64,000 bases of DNA from Isoetes taiwanensis (taxonomy: Eukaryota; Streptophyta; Lycopodiopsida; Isoetales; Isoetaceae). This document shows positions 46,791 to 57,804 of the stretch, in pieces; position 1 is the first letter of the stretch; every line of letters begins with the position of its first letter. The stretch is from contig JAJEKV010000003.1 in the NCBI GenBank assembly GCA_021234155.1, positions 30,177,166-30,241,165 on the forward strand. The letters run 5' to 3'. The position numbers and the translations under genes were made by a program. The notes beneath the pieces were generated by a model. It did no database searches. It was not told the origin of the DNA and saw nothing but the letters and a program-made list of their open reading frames with translations.

Positions 46791-47437
46791 AAACAAAAAC
46801 TCAAACATCAACAATTCGACATCAAATAAACAGTCTTAACAAAACAAATTAGTTCACAACTTCAAATTGTTTGTCTTTCAACAAATTAACACAAGTGTCA
46901 TTTCAAAGTTTTCAAAGTTTTCGAGTTATCAAAGAACTTTCAAGTGTTATTTCAAAGTTTTCGTGAACTCGGACGAACACGGACACCGACCGATTAACAT
47001 TTTGTAAATAACATTCGAGGATCACCTTTTGGAGGTTGTGTTGGCATCTTCTTAGGGGGCCTACCCTTCTTCTTCTTCTCCACCGCGTGCTTGTACTTGT
47101 TCTTCTTCTTCTTCTACATTCTTCCCTTTATCGGTGACCTTTGTTGCAATGTGATCAGCACCACCAGGCTTCTTTGTCCGGATCTACAACTTCATCAACC
47201 CCGGAGCTTTCTCCTGCAGGTTCTACTTCTCAACCTCGACTTTATGGTGCTCACAACTGCGTAAGTAGTCCGTTCGGGGCTCTTCTTCTTCATCGGTCTT
47301 TGTCAACCACTAGTGCACGTGTCACTCTCTTTTTGGGCTTTTCCTTACCAATCTGAATCAGTAAGGAAACTAGTTAGAATAGACATGAAATAAAGTTTAC
47401 AAAACAAACACATAAAAACACCAAATGGTTACCTTTT
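46791..47437. other. Noncoding sequence in element C between cargo genes
   Basis: AT-rich with tandem-like TCAAGTGTTATTTCAAAGTTTTC phrases (46885-46960) and CTTCTTCTTC runs (47065-47120). No gene assigned. Confidence 0.45.
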
Positions 47438-48850
47438 TTAATGCTTCAACTGCTTTGTTGTAACAGACTTGGTGATGCCACGCCTTTTTGTAACAGGTTT
47501 TGGTGATGCCACAGCTGCTAGAGTATAATCAGGAACTAATGGAGACTCAGCAACAAATATTGGTGAAGAAGTTGACTGTTTGTAGGGTGAAGCAAAAGCA
47601 CTACTAGTGCCTGCTCCAAACCCACTGCTGATGGCTACCTCAGCTCCATCTTCAGCTCCAACTTCTAAACCAAGTTCCACAAACAAATCCCTGGGAACTT
47701 TCTTTAAGCACCTGAAGCATGCCTTCTTTTCATACAGAAGCATGCAACATGCCAAGTGATAGGCATGTTCACATGGCAACTTCATACTCAAAGTATATTG
47801 TGGATTGAATACCAATCCACATGCAGCACATGAGTTCTCCATAAAACCTGGCAATCTGCTCTTCATAGTCATGATAGAGATTCGTGAAGTGTCCTGGTGC
47901 ATCAACTGCCTAGCAGCTTCTAAACAGACCCTCCTTTCTTGAAGTCTGAATTCTAAAGAGGCTTTTAGCCCTTGCTTCTTCTCCCTTTCGTCTACTGCTT
48001 CAACACTTACCTTTGGAAGGCAAGCTTCCAGTTTGGAGCAGAAGTAAAGCTCTCCACTTATTTTATGCTTCAAATCTGCAATCTGGGTCAAATCTTCATC
48101 TGTTTTATCTGCTTTGTCATTCAAAGCAGATAACTCATTCTGTAGTCTACTCACCTCCTTCTTTGCTATATCAATCATTACTTGCTCCCGTGCTAGGGAG
48201 TTGTTGTCAACCTCAATCTTACTAATAATCTTAGCCAAATCTGTTTGATGTTATCTAACTCTGTTTCCAACTTCTTTACTTCCTCATCAATCAAAGAAAT
48301 ATTGAAACTACAATTGCAAACAGAAAATTCATTTGGCTGACCTGATTTCGCTTTTAATTCCATCTGAGGTGTTCTTCTGCCTGAAGGCTGAGGTGTGCTT
48401 TGGCCTGAAGGATGTACGGTTTTCATTTTTTTAACATCTTCTTTCTTTACATCCATATCATCCCTTGGTTTTTTCTCGACCAAACAAGAACCTCGCGACT
48501 TGTATGCATCCCAATTTATCTTATGACCCTCATGATCTTGCTCGCACGACCACAATGCTCCCAAGCAAATGCCAAAGCAACGAAGTTTCCTCAATTCGTT
48601 TGTTTGGTAATCCCCGCTCAGATACGAGAAACTTCGACCAAGTCCTCCAATTGTTGCTTCGGATGAGTGCGACGAAAATAAATTTTTATTTTGCCTTTTT
48701 CTTTAAAGGATTCGAATGGTTCTGTCCATACACTGCTCCAATCTTCTTCATCCACGGTATCCCCTGCAGCCACTTCATTTTACGGCGAGGAATAATCCCT
48801 TCTCCCGCCATCGCAAAAAGCGATGAATTAACCAAAGAGCAAGGTATGAA
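47438..48850 (-). pseudogene. RING-H2 coiled-coil accessory protein of element C
   Basis: The C-terminal frame (48238-47438, 266 residues from the Met) has a long coiled coil (residues 1-110) and a finger at residues 137-177: C137-x2-C140, C156-x-H158-x2-H161-x2-C164, C174-x2-C177. That spacing is RING-H2, so E3 ubiquitin ligase activity is plausible. A Ser/Ala-rich tail ends in a basic KPVTKRRGITKS. The upstream frame (48594-48250) contains GHKINWDAYK, corresponding to the DWD block of the A and E accessory proteins, and EEVKKLETELDNIK coiled coil; a one-base shift near 48245 separates the two frames. Farther upstream the domain is degraded (VDEEDWSSVW in yet another frame). Homology to A and E rests on order and landmark residues. 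Confidence 0.75.
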
Positions 48851-49067
48851 GCAAGCGCCGGAAGGAAAAAATCTCGGAAGGCAGAGGGTACAATTCGAAC
48901 TGTAAAATAGGGTATAATGTGCGTACAGCAGATCAATTATCGATTTCGGCGCGAATGATTACGGGTCTGACAGCCCAGATCATTGTTTGCGAAAAGGCGC
49001 GCGGGAAACGAGAAGGTGCGAAGAATAGCTGCTTCGCGTGCTTAATCTGCTTCCGCTTGTCGCGCTT

Positions 49068-49096
49068 TTTTGTACCCCAATATCTAACTTAGACCC
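49068..49096 (-). repeat. Terminal inverted repeat of element C, right
   Basis: Exact complement of 41527-41555; followed by AAGG (49097-49100). Confidence 0.95.
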
Positions 49097-49911
49097 AAGG
49101 GTTGTTTCAAAATATTGGGACTAAGTTATATGCCAGTACATCTTATCGTCCTCAAGCCGATGGCCAAGTGGAGCGAGTTAATCAAGTCTTGGAGGATATG
49201 CTCAGGATGTATGTGCCTAGTCAACCAAAGGTATGGGATTCTTACTTATATTTGGCCGAGTTTGCATACAACAACACTTATCAAGATTCCATCAAAATGA
49301 GTCCTTTTGAGGCAATGTATGGTAAAGAGTGTCGTTGTCCTCTTAATTGGAGAGATCCTCAATGCAATGTTGAAGCAGCTAATGAAGTAGCGGAGGACAT
49401 GGATGCTCAACTAAGGAGACTTCGCCAGAATTTGGCTGTGGCACAAAATAGACAGAAGCAGTATGCAAATAAGAGGCGTAGACCACTTGAATTTCAAAAA
49501 GGGGATTATGTGTTTTTGAGGATTAATCCCAAGCAGAGTTCACTGGCATTTAAAAGTGCAGGGAAATGGGCCCCTAGGTATGCGGGTCCGTATGAAATTT
49601 TGGAACGTATTGGCAAGGTGGCTTATAGGTTGGAGTTGCCCTCGCATTTGAAAGTACATAATGTCTTTCACGTGAGTAACTTAAGGAAGTATGTTTTTGA
49701 TCCTTCCCATATGCTGGGGGACGATGATTTAGTAAGCAGGGAGAACTTCTTGTACCCCCGACCAGAACGTATTTTGCGAGAGGAAACCCGTCGCTTAAGG
49801 AGGCGAACAATACAGAGATTTTTGGTTCAATGGGCGGGTTGTCCTGAGGAAGATGCCACATGGGAAGATGCCAATTGGATTCTTCGTGAGTTTCCGGAGA
49901 TGCGCCCATGA
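49097..49911 (+). pseudogene. Integrase C-terminal part and chromodomain-like tail of the gypsy element
   Basis: Right of element C the integrase core resumes: STSYRPQADGQVERVNQVLE carries the catalytic Glu region, then YLYLAEFAYNNTYQDSIKMS, GDYVFLRINPKQSS, and a GPYEILERIGKVAYRLELP block. The end (QRFLVQWAGCPEEDATWEDA) matches a chromodomain-like fold as in plant chromoviruses, which steer integration to heterochromatin marks. This half is a single open frame to the stop at 49909-49911. Confidence 0.93.
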
Positions 49912-49927
49912 GGACATGGGTTGAATT

Positions 49928-49941
49928 TTTGGAGGAGAGAC
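49928..49941 (+). promoter_or_regulatory. Polypurine tract of the gypsy element
   Basis: TTGGAGGAGAGAC directly precedes the 3' LTR start TGTAACGG at 49942. It would prime plus-strand DNA synthesis. Confidence 0.85.
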
Positions 49942-52307
49942 TGTAACGGACCTAGGATTTTGAGGTATATTGTGGAATTATTTTATTAAAGGATGCAAAG
50001 GAATAATAAGTAAAATATTATGCATGCAGAGTATGTATATCGTATATGTAGAGATTATACGGATAAGTATACTGGTGATTAATAATAAATACAAGTACAG
50101 CGTGAAGCATTTGGAAGGCGATAGATTGCAGTCGAATTGCTGAAGGAGCAGGGTGTGAGCAATACTTTGGGAGCGTGTTGGAGTGCAGAGGGAGCAAGCG
50201 GGATTCCAGGTGGGGATCAAGACTTACACCTGGGGTTTTTCTAGTGTAGCATTTATGTGCTTGCTTAAATTTGGTGGTTATGTATCTAGCCTGAGAATAG
50301 AATTGGATTGTATAAGCATGGTTGTTAATATGAACGCACGGCATGGATAGTGATTCTTTAATATTGAGATAATTGGGTTTGCATGGCTGGTAATAACTTG
50401 AATATGTTCTGAAATTTCCATCATGATAATAGTAAGAGATGTGACTGTAATCCGTGATAGAGAAAGCTGGGATGGGTTAGAATGGTTAGGATGTCTGAAA
50501 AATGAGTTAAACTAAAGAGATGAAGATAGAACTAGCAAAGACAGTGGAATTTTTCTTGCATGCAGCAGGCAGAGTCGGTATGATCTGGTTGAATGGAAAT
50601 ATCTGAAAAGCATGGGAATCGCCCTGAAATGGGCCGATTTGTGCCTTAGGAAGGCCGAAATGTGGAAAGAATGCAAAATCCAGAAGATTGGAGTAGAATT
50701 TGGCTGTGAGTAACCTGATCTTGGTGGCCAGAAATCGATCTGAAACCTCCTGAATCGCGCCGCAGGTAGGCCGAAATGATCCAAGAGGCCTTGAGAAGGC
50801 AAAATCGGGATGTTTTATGGGCTTCCCGTGATGATTTGAGGGCCTGGAGGCCAGATCCGGCCGCTGCAGGTCCGAGAGTGCGTTTCCTGTAAACGCACGT
50901 TAGGTTAGAAATAAGGTTAAATGTTAGCAATTAGTTAGTTTGTTAGCAAGGGAGTGGTAAAATAAGGTTTAAGCTTAAATAAAGCTAAAGTTAAATTATT
51001 AAAGTTGGATTGGAGCAAAAATTGGGCTCGAAATTATCAAAGATTGAGGCCTTAAGGAGGGTTTATGCTAATGGGTATAAGTTATTACAACATGAGTAGC
51101 CTAGTAAGCTAGCTAGTTATAATTTAAAAAAAAACCTTTGGAATTAGCTAATATATAGAGTGGCTAGACACCAAGCACTTGTGTTGTGTATAGAGGTAGT
51201 TGGTAAAGGGAAGCCTAACGATAGTCAATGTTAGTGATTTAACCATTATTATATATAGCTAGTGACCTTGATGTTAGTGAATCCTTGAAATATGTAGACG
51301 TTTAGTTTTAAGTTAGAAGTGATGGTTGCATTTGCATTATTAAGGCTGTGGTTGAACTTTCTTGCTACGTAAATGTGTCTTATGGAATTTAATTGACGTT
51401 GAGCTTGTCAAGGCATGTGTTATGATGTTAGTGAATTGTAAGAGTTTATCTATGGTGTAATTCTTTGATATAGACCTCTGGGGCCGGAGTCTAGGTGCGA
51501 TGGTCTAGACTCACGGTTTTTTGCACAGTGCTATGTAAATGTTATTATTGGAACATCGGGCGTTGGTACCGTGAGGTACAACGTCATGCATAGTTAAGTG
51601 GTCCTCCAATGCTGGACGCAGCGTGGATGGGTGTGTACACACGTGGTTACCCCGCCTCTATGTCACTGGCCTGATCAGCCGAGTTGACCTTGCTCAGACC
51701 CAGAGGAATATTGGTTGCAATGTTGATGCTTTGGTTGCTTGGCTATTGTATATGTGGTTTTGCAATGTGGAATCAAGTTGCAATGGCTATGTTTGGTAAA
51801 ATTATGCATTGTAGTTATGCTTGTTGGATTAATTACTCGGATTGCAGGGGCGAGGTTATGGTAAGACTATGTTATTGTTCTAAGTTAATGCTTTGTGATT
51901 ATTAATGTTAGATGTGACCTAGATTCCCGATCCCCACTTAGTCCGTGTGACTAACCCCGTGGTTAATGGTGTAAGCAGAGGCGCAAGACGCTCCCGAGAG
52001 TAGCCAAGCTTCGGAAAAGCGAGGGTAGATGCGTGTGGATTGTTGTTCATCGAACTTGACTATTATTGTTATTATATATGGGTTTGAAGTGATATTATTT
52101 TAAAGCTTTGGGAGTTGTGTGAAGTTTTGTTGAGTAATGGCAAGAATAATTTTATTTGGGATCTTATATTAGAGCTTGCATAAAGATTAAATTCTTTACC
52201 TAAGTATGCATGTATCCACTCTTGAGTTCCTAAGGTTAAGTAGATCCAACGATAGAGATCGATGGGATCTCCAATTACCGAGAGGTTAACTGGCCAGGCC
52301 CGTCACA
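49942..52307 (+). repeat. 3' LTR of the Ty3/gypsy element
   Basis: 2366 bp, begins TGTAACGGACC and ends CCCGTCACA. Partner of 35027-37386. Confidence 0.93.
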
Positions 52308-52450
52308 TCCTACATGCATTCAATGTTCCACATGTTACCAAATCAACAATTGCCAAATCAACAAATGCCAAATGAATGGATTATGTTAAGGCATACTGTG
52401 TGCCTATGCATTGTGTTTGGTAAAGCGTGAGTCAACAATATAGAGATAAC

Positions 52451-52700
52451 AAGGAATATTCCTTATTACCTTGAAAGGAATATTCCTTATTGCATTGAAA
52501 GGAATATTCCTTAGCGCCTAGTTATCAGGAATATTCCTTATTACCTTCAAAGGAATATTCTTTAGTTTGTTTAAGTGCACCCATAGTTACAAGGAATATT
52601 CCTATTACCTTGAAAGGAATATTCCTTTTTGCATTGAAAGGAATATTCCTTAGTGCCTAGTTATCAAGAATATTCCTTATTACATTGAAAGGAATATTCC
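52451..52700. repeat. Array of ten GGAATATTCC palindromes
   Basis: The 10-bp palindrome, often extended to AAGGAATATTCCTT, occurs about ten times in 250 bp, once or twice decayed (GGAATATTCT, AGAATATTCC). A larger unit of about 140 bp (with GCGCCTAGTTATCA / GTGCCTAGTTATCA) occurs twice. It lies in element E just right of the gypsy element. Confidence 0.93.
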
Positions 52701-53671
52701 ACATTGAGTATAGCCCTTTCCTTTGAGCTAGGCTTGTGGGATATATGCCAGCATCAACCATTGGCCAATTGGGTCAGAAAAAGAGGACAGTGGGATAGAT
52801 TTTGAGAAAAGGATGTTGAACAAATCATTGGCACAAATCATTGGTTAAGGAACAAATCATTGGCATGGTACGAGCCATATCAGAAACAGGGGAGAAGGGA
52901 ATAGACAGGGATAAAAATTCCTTTTTTACCTGTGGTGACTGGTTGATTCCGATGGCGGGAGGAGATCGAACGACTAGATCACAATCCATATCCCCAATTC
53001 AAATGCAAACTCACCTGGCGCACCCGATTCTTGAGGAGATCAATGCCGAACAGGGAAACCAATTGAACTTACACTAAGTATAACAGTCTTGGAAGTATAT
53101 AAACATTATATTAATGTTTGTGTTTTAATCTGGTTCACATTCTGATTACATTCAGTTTGCAAGTCCATTTCTTAGTGCATAGAAAAGTTACTTCAACAAC
53201 AGTTAACGTATTACGTAGATTCTACAATCTCGGCAAATTTTCCAAAGAACATTTCATGCCAATAGTTAGTCAGTTCATATGCATAAGATGTACCTTTAAT
53301 CTTATGTTTGACCGGCTCAATGGAAATCTCACCCCACCATTGACTCGGGATGGACAAGAACTTTCTTTCCTTGAATAAGCCTCTGTACTTTTGATGGCAA
53401 CCAGAATCAATTCAAAGTAGTTACCAGCTATAACTTCATTACCACAATAAAATTCATTTCCATAGTCATCCTTGGTGTCTTCTTCGAGGGCATGTTTCAC
53501 TTCGTAATTTGGATGAGATAATAAGGGACCCTTTCATAATTGTCCGGGGATGTGAATGATGCAAAATAATCTCCAACCCGCACCGCCTCATCCACATTGT
53601 CCATGTCATTTGCCCACAAGTCCTCTCTCCTCACCCATCTTCTTCAACATTGTCCCCTGTTTGTAGGCTCT

Positions 53672-56310
53672 AGTTTTCTCAACTCCCACCGCCACAATGA
53701 TCAGCATTCTCACAAGCAGGCCAATCAAAATTGATGCATACCTTACAAAAACATGAAAGAGATCTACACATTAACTTTGTTGGATCATTTGGATCTATGG
53801 ATGATGCGCAATGAAGAGATTGCACCCCTTTCACTTTGGAGCACATCAAATCTTTGGGAATGGTCAATGTCGACACCTTCCAAAATACCCTTTCCACATC
53901 AGAAATTTTCTCTTCAAGAACCTCACATGCGGTTTACGCATTTTTTATCACTTTCCCATCCTTTTTTTTTGTTACGCCTCGAGCCATAGTTTGGCTATGG
54001 CTCCTTCTCCGCCATGTGTGCCCTTCCCATGTCCCGAGCCAAAGAAATTCCAAAGCATTCTGATCTTATGCTCTTGATGATACCTAGTTACATGATAGAA
54101 AGCTCTTCTCGACTTGAATTGGGCTGCACAACCGCCGGACCAAACTAAGTGGTATTTCATATGACCAGCACCATTTTCTTTCAGCCAATTGAGGTGCATC
54201 TTGAATGCTTTTTGTACAAAGTGAGTATCATGTGTTTTGTCATCTGAAATAAAGAAGTGCACACATTTCCTCATTTTACCCCTCGCACCTTGAACATCGT
54301 GATGTGGACCAATATGTCGATTTGTTCATTGTACCAATGTTGTGCTTGAATCTCGTTGAATGGCTTCAAAGTATAATTCTCCGAGAAATCAACAACTGAT
54401 AATACTGTATCATCACGAAGACTCTTCATGGATTCCTTGAATTGTTTGCTCTGCCAATGTGCCACAAAGTTATGATATACAAACTTCGACATATGATCAA
54501 ACATGTTATCCAACATATTATCGAGCTGCCTTTCTTGTCAATTAGCTTTAGTCTTCGTGGAAGTTCCTTTCTTCGAGGGCTCATTAACGTAACCATAGAC
54601 TTGCCAATCAAGCGTTTGATCAATCTGCTCCTTGTATTCTCTTGGACACAACTCAATTAATTGTTTCCCACAATTTCCACAATCTGATTTGATACATTGT
54701 AGCTTATGCCACTTTCGTTGCTTTTCTTTGCTTTCCACATACCATAGCCCTCCAAAATGTGCTAACATTATCAAATGTCTTGTCCTTGGCTTGACATATT
54801 CCAAAGATGAGCTTCAGGATGCGACACACCACAATTGCAATTGAACAATTTTTCATGGAGTCTTGACCTCATCAAATTAAATGCCCAGCTTGCAGGATCT
54901 GATTGCTCATGTTTCACGCAACAACATGTGTTTCTTTCCTTTAGCTTTCTAATGCAAGAAGGTTTTAAGTATTCAAATTGCCTAAGCTCAATCCAACCCT
55001 CCTCGATACTTGATCCACAAAATTCGGAATAATTCAGCCTGTAAAATTACAAAGGAAATAAAATTAGTCACCTCATTACATTACATTACATACAAATCTT
55101 TTACATATCCAAGACCCTAAACTCCCACACATACATGTACATTCTGACATGAATTTTATTTCATTTACTATGAAGTCACATAATTTTTTGACAATTAATA
55201 CATCTCCACACTAATTTCTTCTTAGTTACTGCCTACATCTACAATACATCCAGAATATACATGTAAACAAATATACATCCAGAATATACATGTAAACAAA
55301 TATACATCCAGAATATACATGTAAACAAATATACATGTACGTGTTGCCATGAAATAATTTGACATTTCCATGTAGAACAACTAGGGCGGGATCGCATCTA
55401 CATTACATTCAAAAAGTAAAGAAATCTGTTACAAACTTTACATCAGTGTTACAAAATAAAAGACATCTTTATTCTGCCAAAAAGTAAAGAAATCTACAAA
55501 CTTTACATCAGTGTTACAAAATAAAAAACATCTTTATTCTGAAAAACAAGATGCAATTACAGCTAAATTACAGTCGTACCTGTGTAATGTCAATATATTG
55601 AATTGGTTGTGTCCTCTTCTTCATGACATCTCTAATTTTTGGTGAAACCTTTGAGTTATCTAACCAAAACTGAGCAACCATATCCTTCATAGCCTGATCT
55701 ATCGTATTTGTTCTTGGATTTCGACCTGCTAATGCCCACAGATTTGTTCCACCTAGTGACATTCTTTTCCTTCTCTCCACTGCTAGTTTCATATTTCTAG
55801 GATGTATTTTCAGCAACTTAGCTGCTAGTGAAGTCTTCTGTAATTCTCCTTCCTCTCCAACCACCATAGATAGTACAGAATGCTTTGCAGCAAGTCTGTC
55901 ATTGCTATTTGCATTTTTGACGTCTTGGAGGCCATCCTTTAAATTCTTTACCAGATCTGTTTTCACGATAGCCTCTTGAGGCCTTCCAATGACTGGCTCA
56001 AATAGGAATTGCAATCTTTTGTCCTGCAATAATCTTCTTGCAAATATACTTTGCTGTTTTGGAGATTAGATACCTCATTCATTATGAGATTTACAGAAGC
56101 ATTCACCTTTCTTCTAATTGGCTTTGTCACGTATCCACCCCTACAAACCCTCTGTTTCGATTTTCTTTGCCTGCTTGTAACAGTGCTTTCCGAAACTTCA
56201 TCAACAGGAGGATTGAAATCAACCCGATGCGACCTCGAAGTGCTTGCATGAGAGTCCAATCCTTCTTCCATAGTTTCTTCTTCAACTGGTGCTTTAAGAC
56301 ATCGATCCAT
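53672..56310 (-). pseudogene. DDE-type transposase of element E, degenerate
   Basis: Read on -: start MDRCLKAPVEEETMEEG at 56310, a basic region, a one-base shift near 56040, then LFEPVIGRPQEA, SNDRLAAKHSVLSMVVGE, RRKRMSLGGTN, KKRTQPIQYIDITQ before a GT donor at about 55582. The intron of some 540 bp ends near 55035. The second part has LKERNTCCCVKHEQSD, DCGNCGKQLIELCP, WQVYGYVNEPSKKGTS, VLSVVDFSENYTLKPF (first Asp kept), HFFISDDKTHDTHF, VWSGGCAAQFKS (Asp changed to Gly), FFGSGHGKGTHGGEGA (HD changed to HG) and the tail RSLSCFCKVCINFDWPAC. Several frame changes. The intron position and zinc tail match element A. Confidence 0.86.
55070..55570. repeat. Intron of the E transposase with short tandem repeats
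   Basis: ATATACATCCAGAATATACA with TGTAAACAA repeats three times (about 55245-55335, 31-bp period). A 75-bp unit with AAAAAGTAAAGAAATCT and TTTACATCAGTGTTACAAAA repeats twice (55408-55552). Confidence 0.85.
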
Positions 56311-56762
56311 TCTCGAAAAGGGGATACAACATCCCGCACAAGAAATCGATTATTAACCGATTTGTACTCATCGCTTGAAGGGATTTGTATTATTGCTGAA
56401 GGAAAGGGATTTCAATTTGTTCAAGATACATTTGTTTCTTGAAATGCATTCGATTTAAGAGCAGCTATAATCGATTCGGGCCAAGTTTTCGTTGAGGTAG
56501 AATCCGGAGCCATGTTTGATCGATTGAGGAAAATTCAAAATGTGCGCCAAAGTTTTTTTTTTTTTTTCGCAGGCAAGATATTTAGATTTTATTGATAGAG
56601 AAGCTAGTACAAGATTTCGGGAGGATTTGGTATAATTATGGAGAATATTGTACGTCAACCGCCTTTATTAATGATAGGCAACTCCATGTAAAATTCAAAA
56701 TGTACATTACAAACACTTTAACCCAGTTCAAATTTTTACATCAATATACAAAAAAATTCAAT

Positions 56763-56783
56763 CACCCTTTCATGCTTCTACCC
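56763..56783 (-). repeat. Terminal inverted repeat of element E, right
   Basis: Exact complement of 29015-29035; followed by GGAA. Confidence 0.93.
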
Positions 56784-56843
56784 GGAAACTTTTCTGCTTG
56801 TTAGCACAAGGATCTAGAAGCCTTAGAATTTGCTTAATAACTG
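56784..56843. repeat. Tandem unit U, copy 1, right remnant
   Basis: GGAAACTTTTCTGCTTGTTA... to TAATAACTGC continues the sequence broken at 29014. Confidence 0.92.
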
Positions 56844-57198
56844 CCTTAGGGACGTCACCCTCTCCCTCCCCCTCCTGGTGTGACAAAAATTTTAGAATTC
56901 AAACCAGAAAAAACTAGAATTCATTTGAGGCTTTCATCACCTATCACCTGTAGCTTTTGAATTTGATCACAATAAAACAAATAGAACATAAGTAAAAGTT
57001 ACCATAAAGATAGAGCAGATTGATCCCATTATTCTGAAAGTCATAAAGTTTGCAACACCCATACACAAACATTTTTCAACTGGAATTTAACAGCAGCCTT
57101 TGGCCTCCATGGATTCTTGTGGTGAGAAACCAAAGTGGGAAACTTTTCTGCTTGTTAGCACAAGGATTTAGAAGCCTTGGAATTTGCTTAATAACTGC
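56843..57198. repeat. Tandem unit U, copy 2, uninterrupted
   Basis: Full unit of about 355 bp. It carries GTGGGAAACTTTT at 57136-57148, the empty site corresponding to the element E insertion. Confidence 0.93.
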
Positions 57199-57804
57199 AT
57201 CAAAATCTAAAAATGCATGGTAATTTTTTGCAAGCTTCATTCGGAATGAGCCATAAAACAATATCCAATAGCGCAATCCTGTATTAATCAGCTGGTAGGA
57301 TGTGAAAGCCGATCAAACCCGGACGAAAAATTGCTGTTTTAGCATAGGTAACTTAACCAAACATATCCATATCATACACTATCAAAAATATCTCGGAGAG
57401 AGCTTTCCAACGCAATAAAAATCATCTCAAACAGAGCTCTGGATCAAAAGTTATAATAAGAAATGTGTTACTGGCGGGGAAACTGCACTACATGCGCCCT
57501 TCAAGCCCTTCATGTGCCCATTATGCACCACACACACAAAAAGAGGGCTTTTATTGTGAGCCATTGGTTGTTGACCATTGAAAAAAAGGCTAAAATCAAT
57601 GGCCCTTCATGTGCCCATTATGCTCCACACGCACAAAAAAAAAGGGCTTTTGTTGTGAGCCATTGGTTGTTGACCATTGAAAAAAAAAGGCTAAAATCAA
57701 TGGCTCAGAAATGGTGCACTCTAGATGTACGCATTAGTACATCTATTCGAATACATCACGAAATCATAGGAAAACCTTAGTGAAAAGCGCACAAAAACAC
57801 AAAG
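57199..57804. other. Right part of the insertion inside the pogo-like gene, with a tandem duplication
   Basis: 57505-57705 contains a direct duplication of about 105 bp (CCCTTCATGTGCCCATTATG, GGGCTTTTnTTGTGAGCCAT, TGACCATTGAAAAAAA). No gene recognised. Confidence 0.6.

Larger units (their letters stand above)
41527..49096. mobile_element. Element C: GGGT-ended DNA transposon, 7.6 kb, 4-bp TSD AAGG, in the gypsy integrase
   Basis: Ends GGGTCTAAGTTAGATATTGG (41527-41555) and the exact complement at 49068-49096 form 29-bp perfect inverted repeats. AAGG flanks both sides (41523-41526, 49097-49100). Removing the element and one AAGG restores continuity of the surrounding integrase gene. Contents: transposase (+, 41.7-44.9 kb), FCP1/HAD-type gene (-), RING-H2 accessory gene (-). 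Confidence 0.96.
35027..52307 (+). mobile_element. Ty3/gypsy LTR retrotransposon (chromovirus-like), split by element C
   Basis: Two long direct repeats of about 2.36 kb (35027-37386 and 49942-52307) begin TGTAACGGACCTAGG. Internal order is gag, protease, RT, RNase H, integrase, and a chromodomain-like tail, the Ty3/gypsy order. Without element C it is about 9.7 kb. No matching target duplication is visible (AAGGGA on the left, TCCTACA on the right), so one flank is rearranged or the ends are misjudged by a few bases. All coding domains have stops or frameshifts. Confidence 0.95.
29015..56783. mobile_element. Element E: GGGT-ended DNA transposon, 27.8 kb with nested insertions (about 10.5 kb of its own), 4-bp TSD GGAA
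   Basis: The left end GGGTAGAAGCATGAAAGGGT (29015-29035) is exactly complementary to the right end 56763-56783 over 21 bp. GGAA flanks both (29011-29014 and 56784-56787). The uninterrupted tandem unit at 56843-57198 holds the empty site GTGGGAAACTTTT with one GGAA, which confirms ends and duplication. Own genes: accessory protein and Ulp1-like protease (+, left), transposase (-, right), convergent as in A but flipped. A Ty3/gypsy element (35027-52307) is inserted in the middle. Confidence 0.93.

Noticed and set aside
41522-49101. 6-bp target duplication CAAGGG for element C
   Set aside because: Six bases can be read if the terminus is taken as GGT, but GGGT with AAGG fits all four family members and the empty site of E, whereas a 6-bp reading fails for E.
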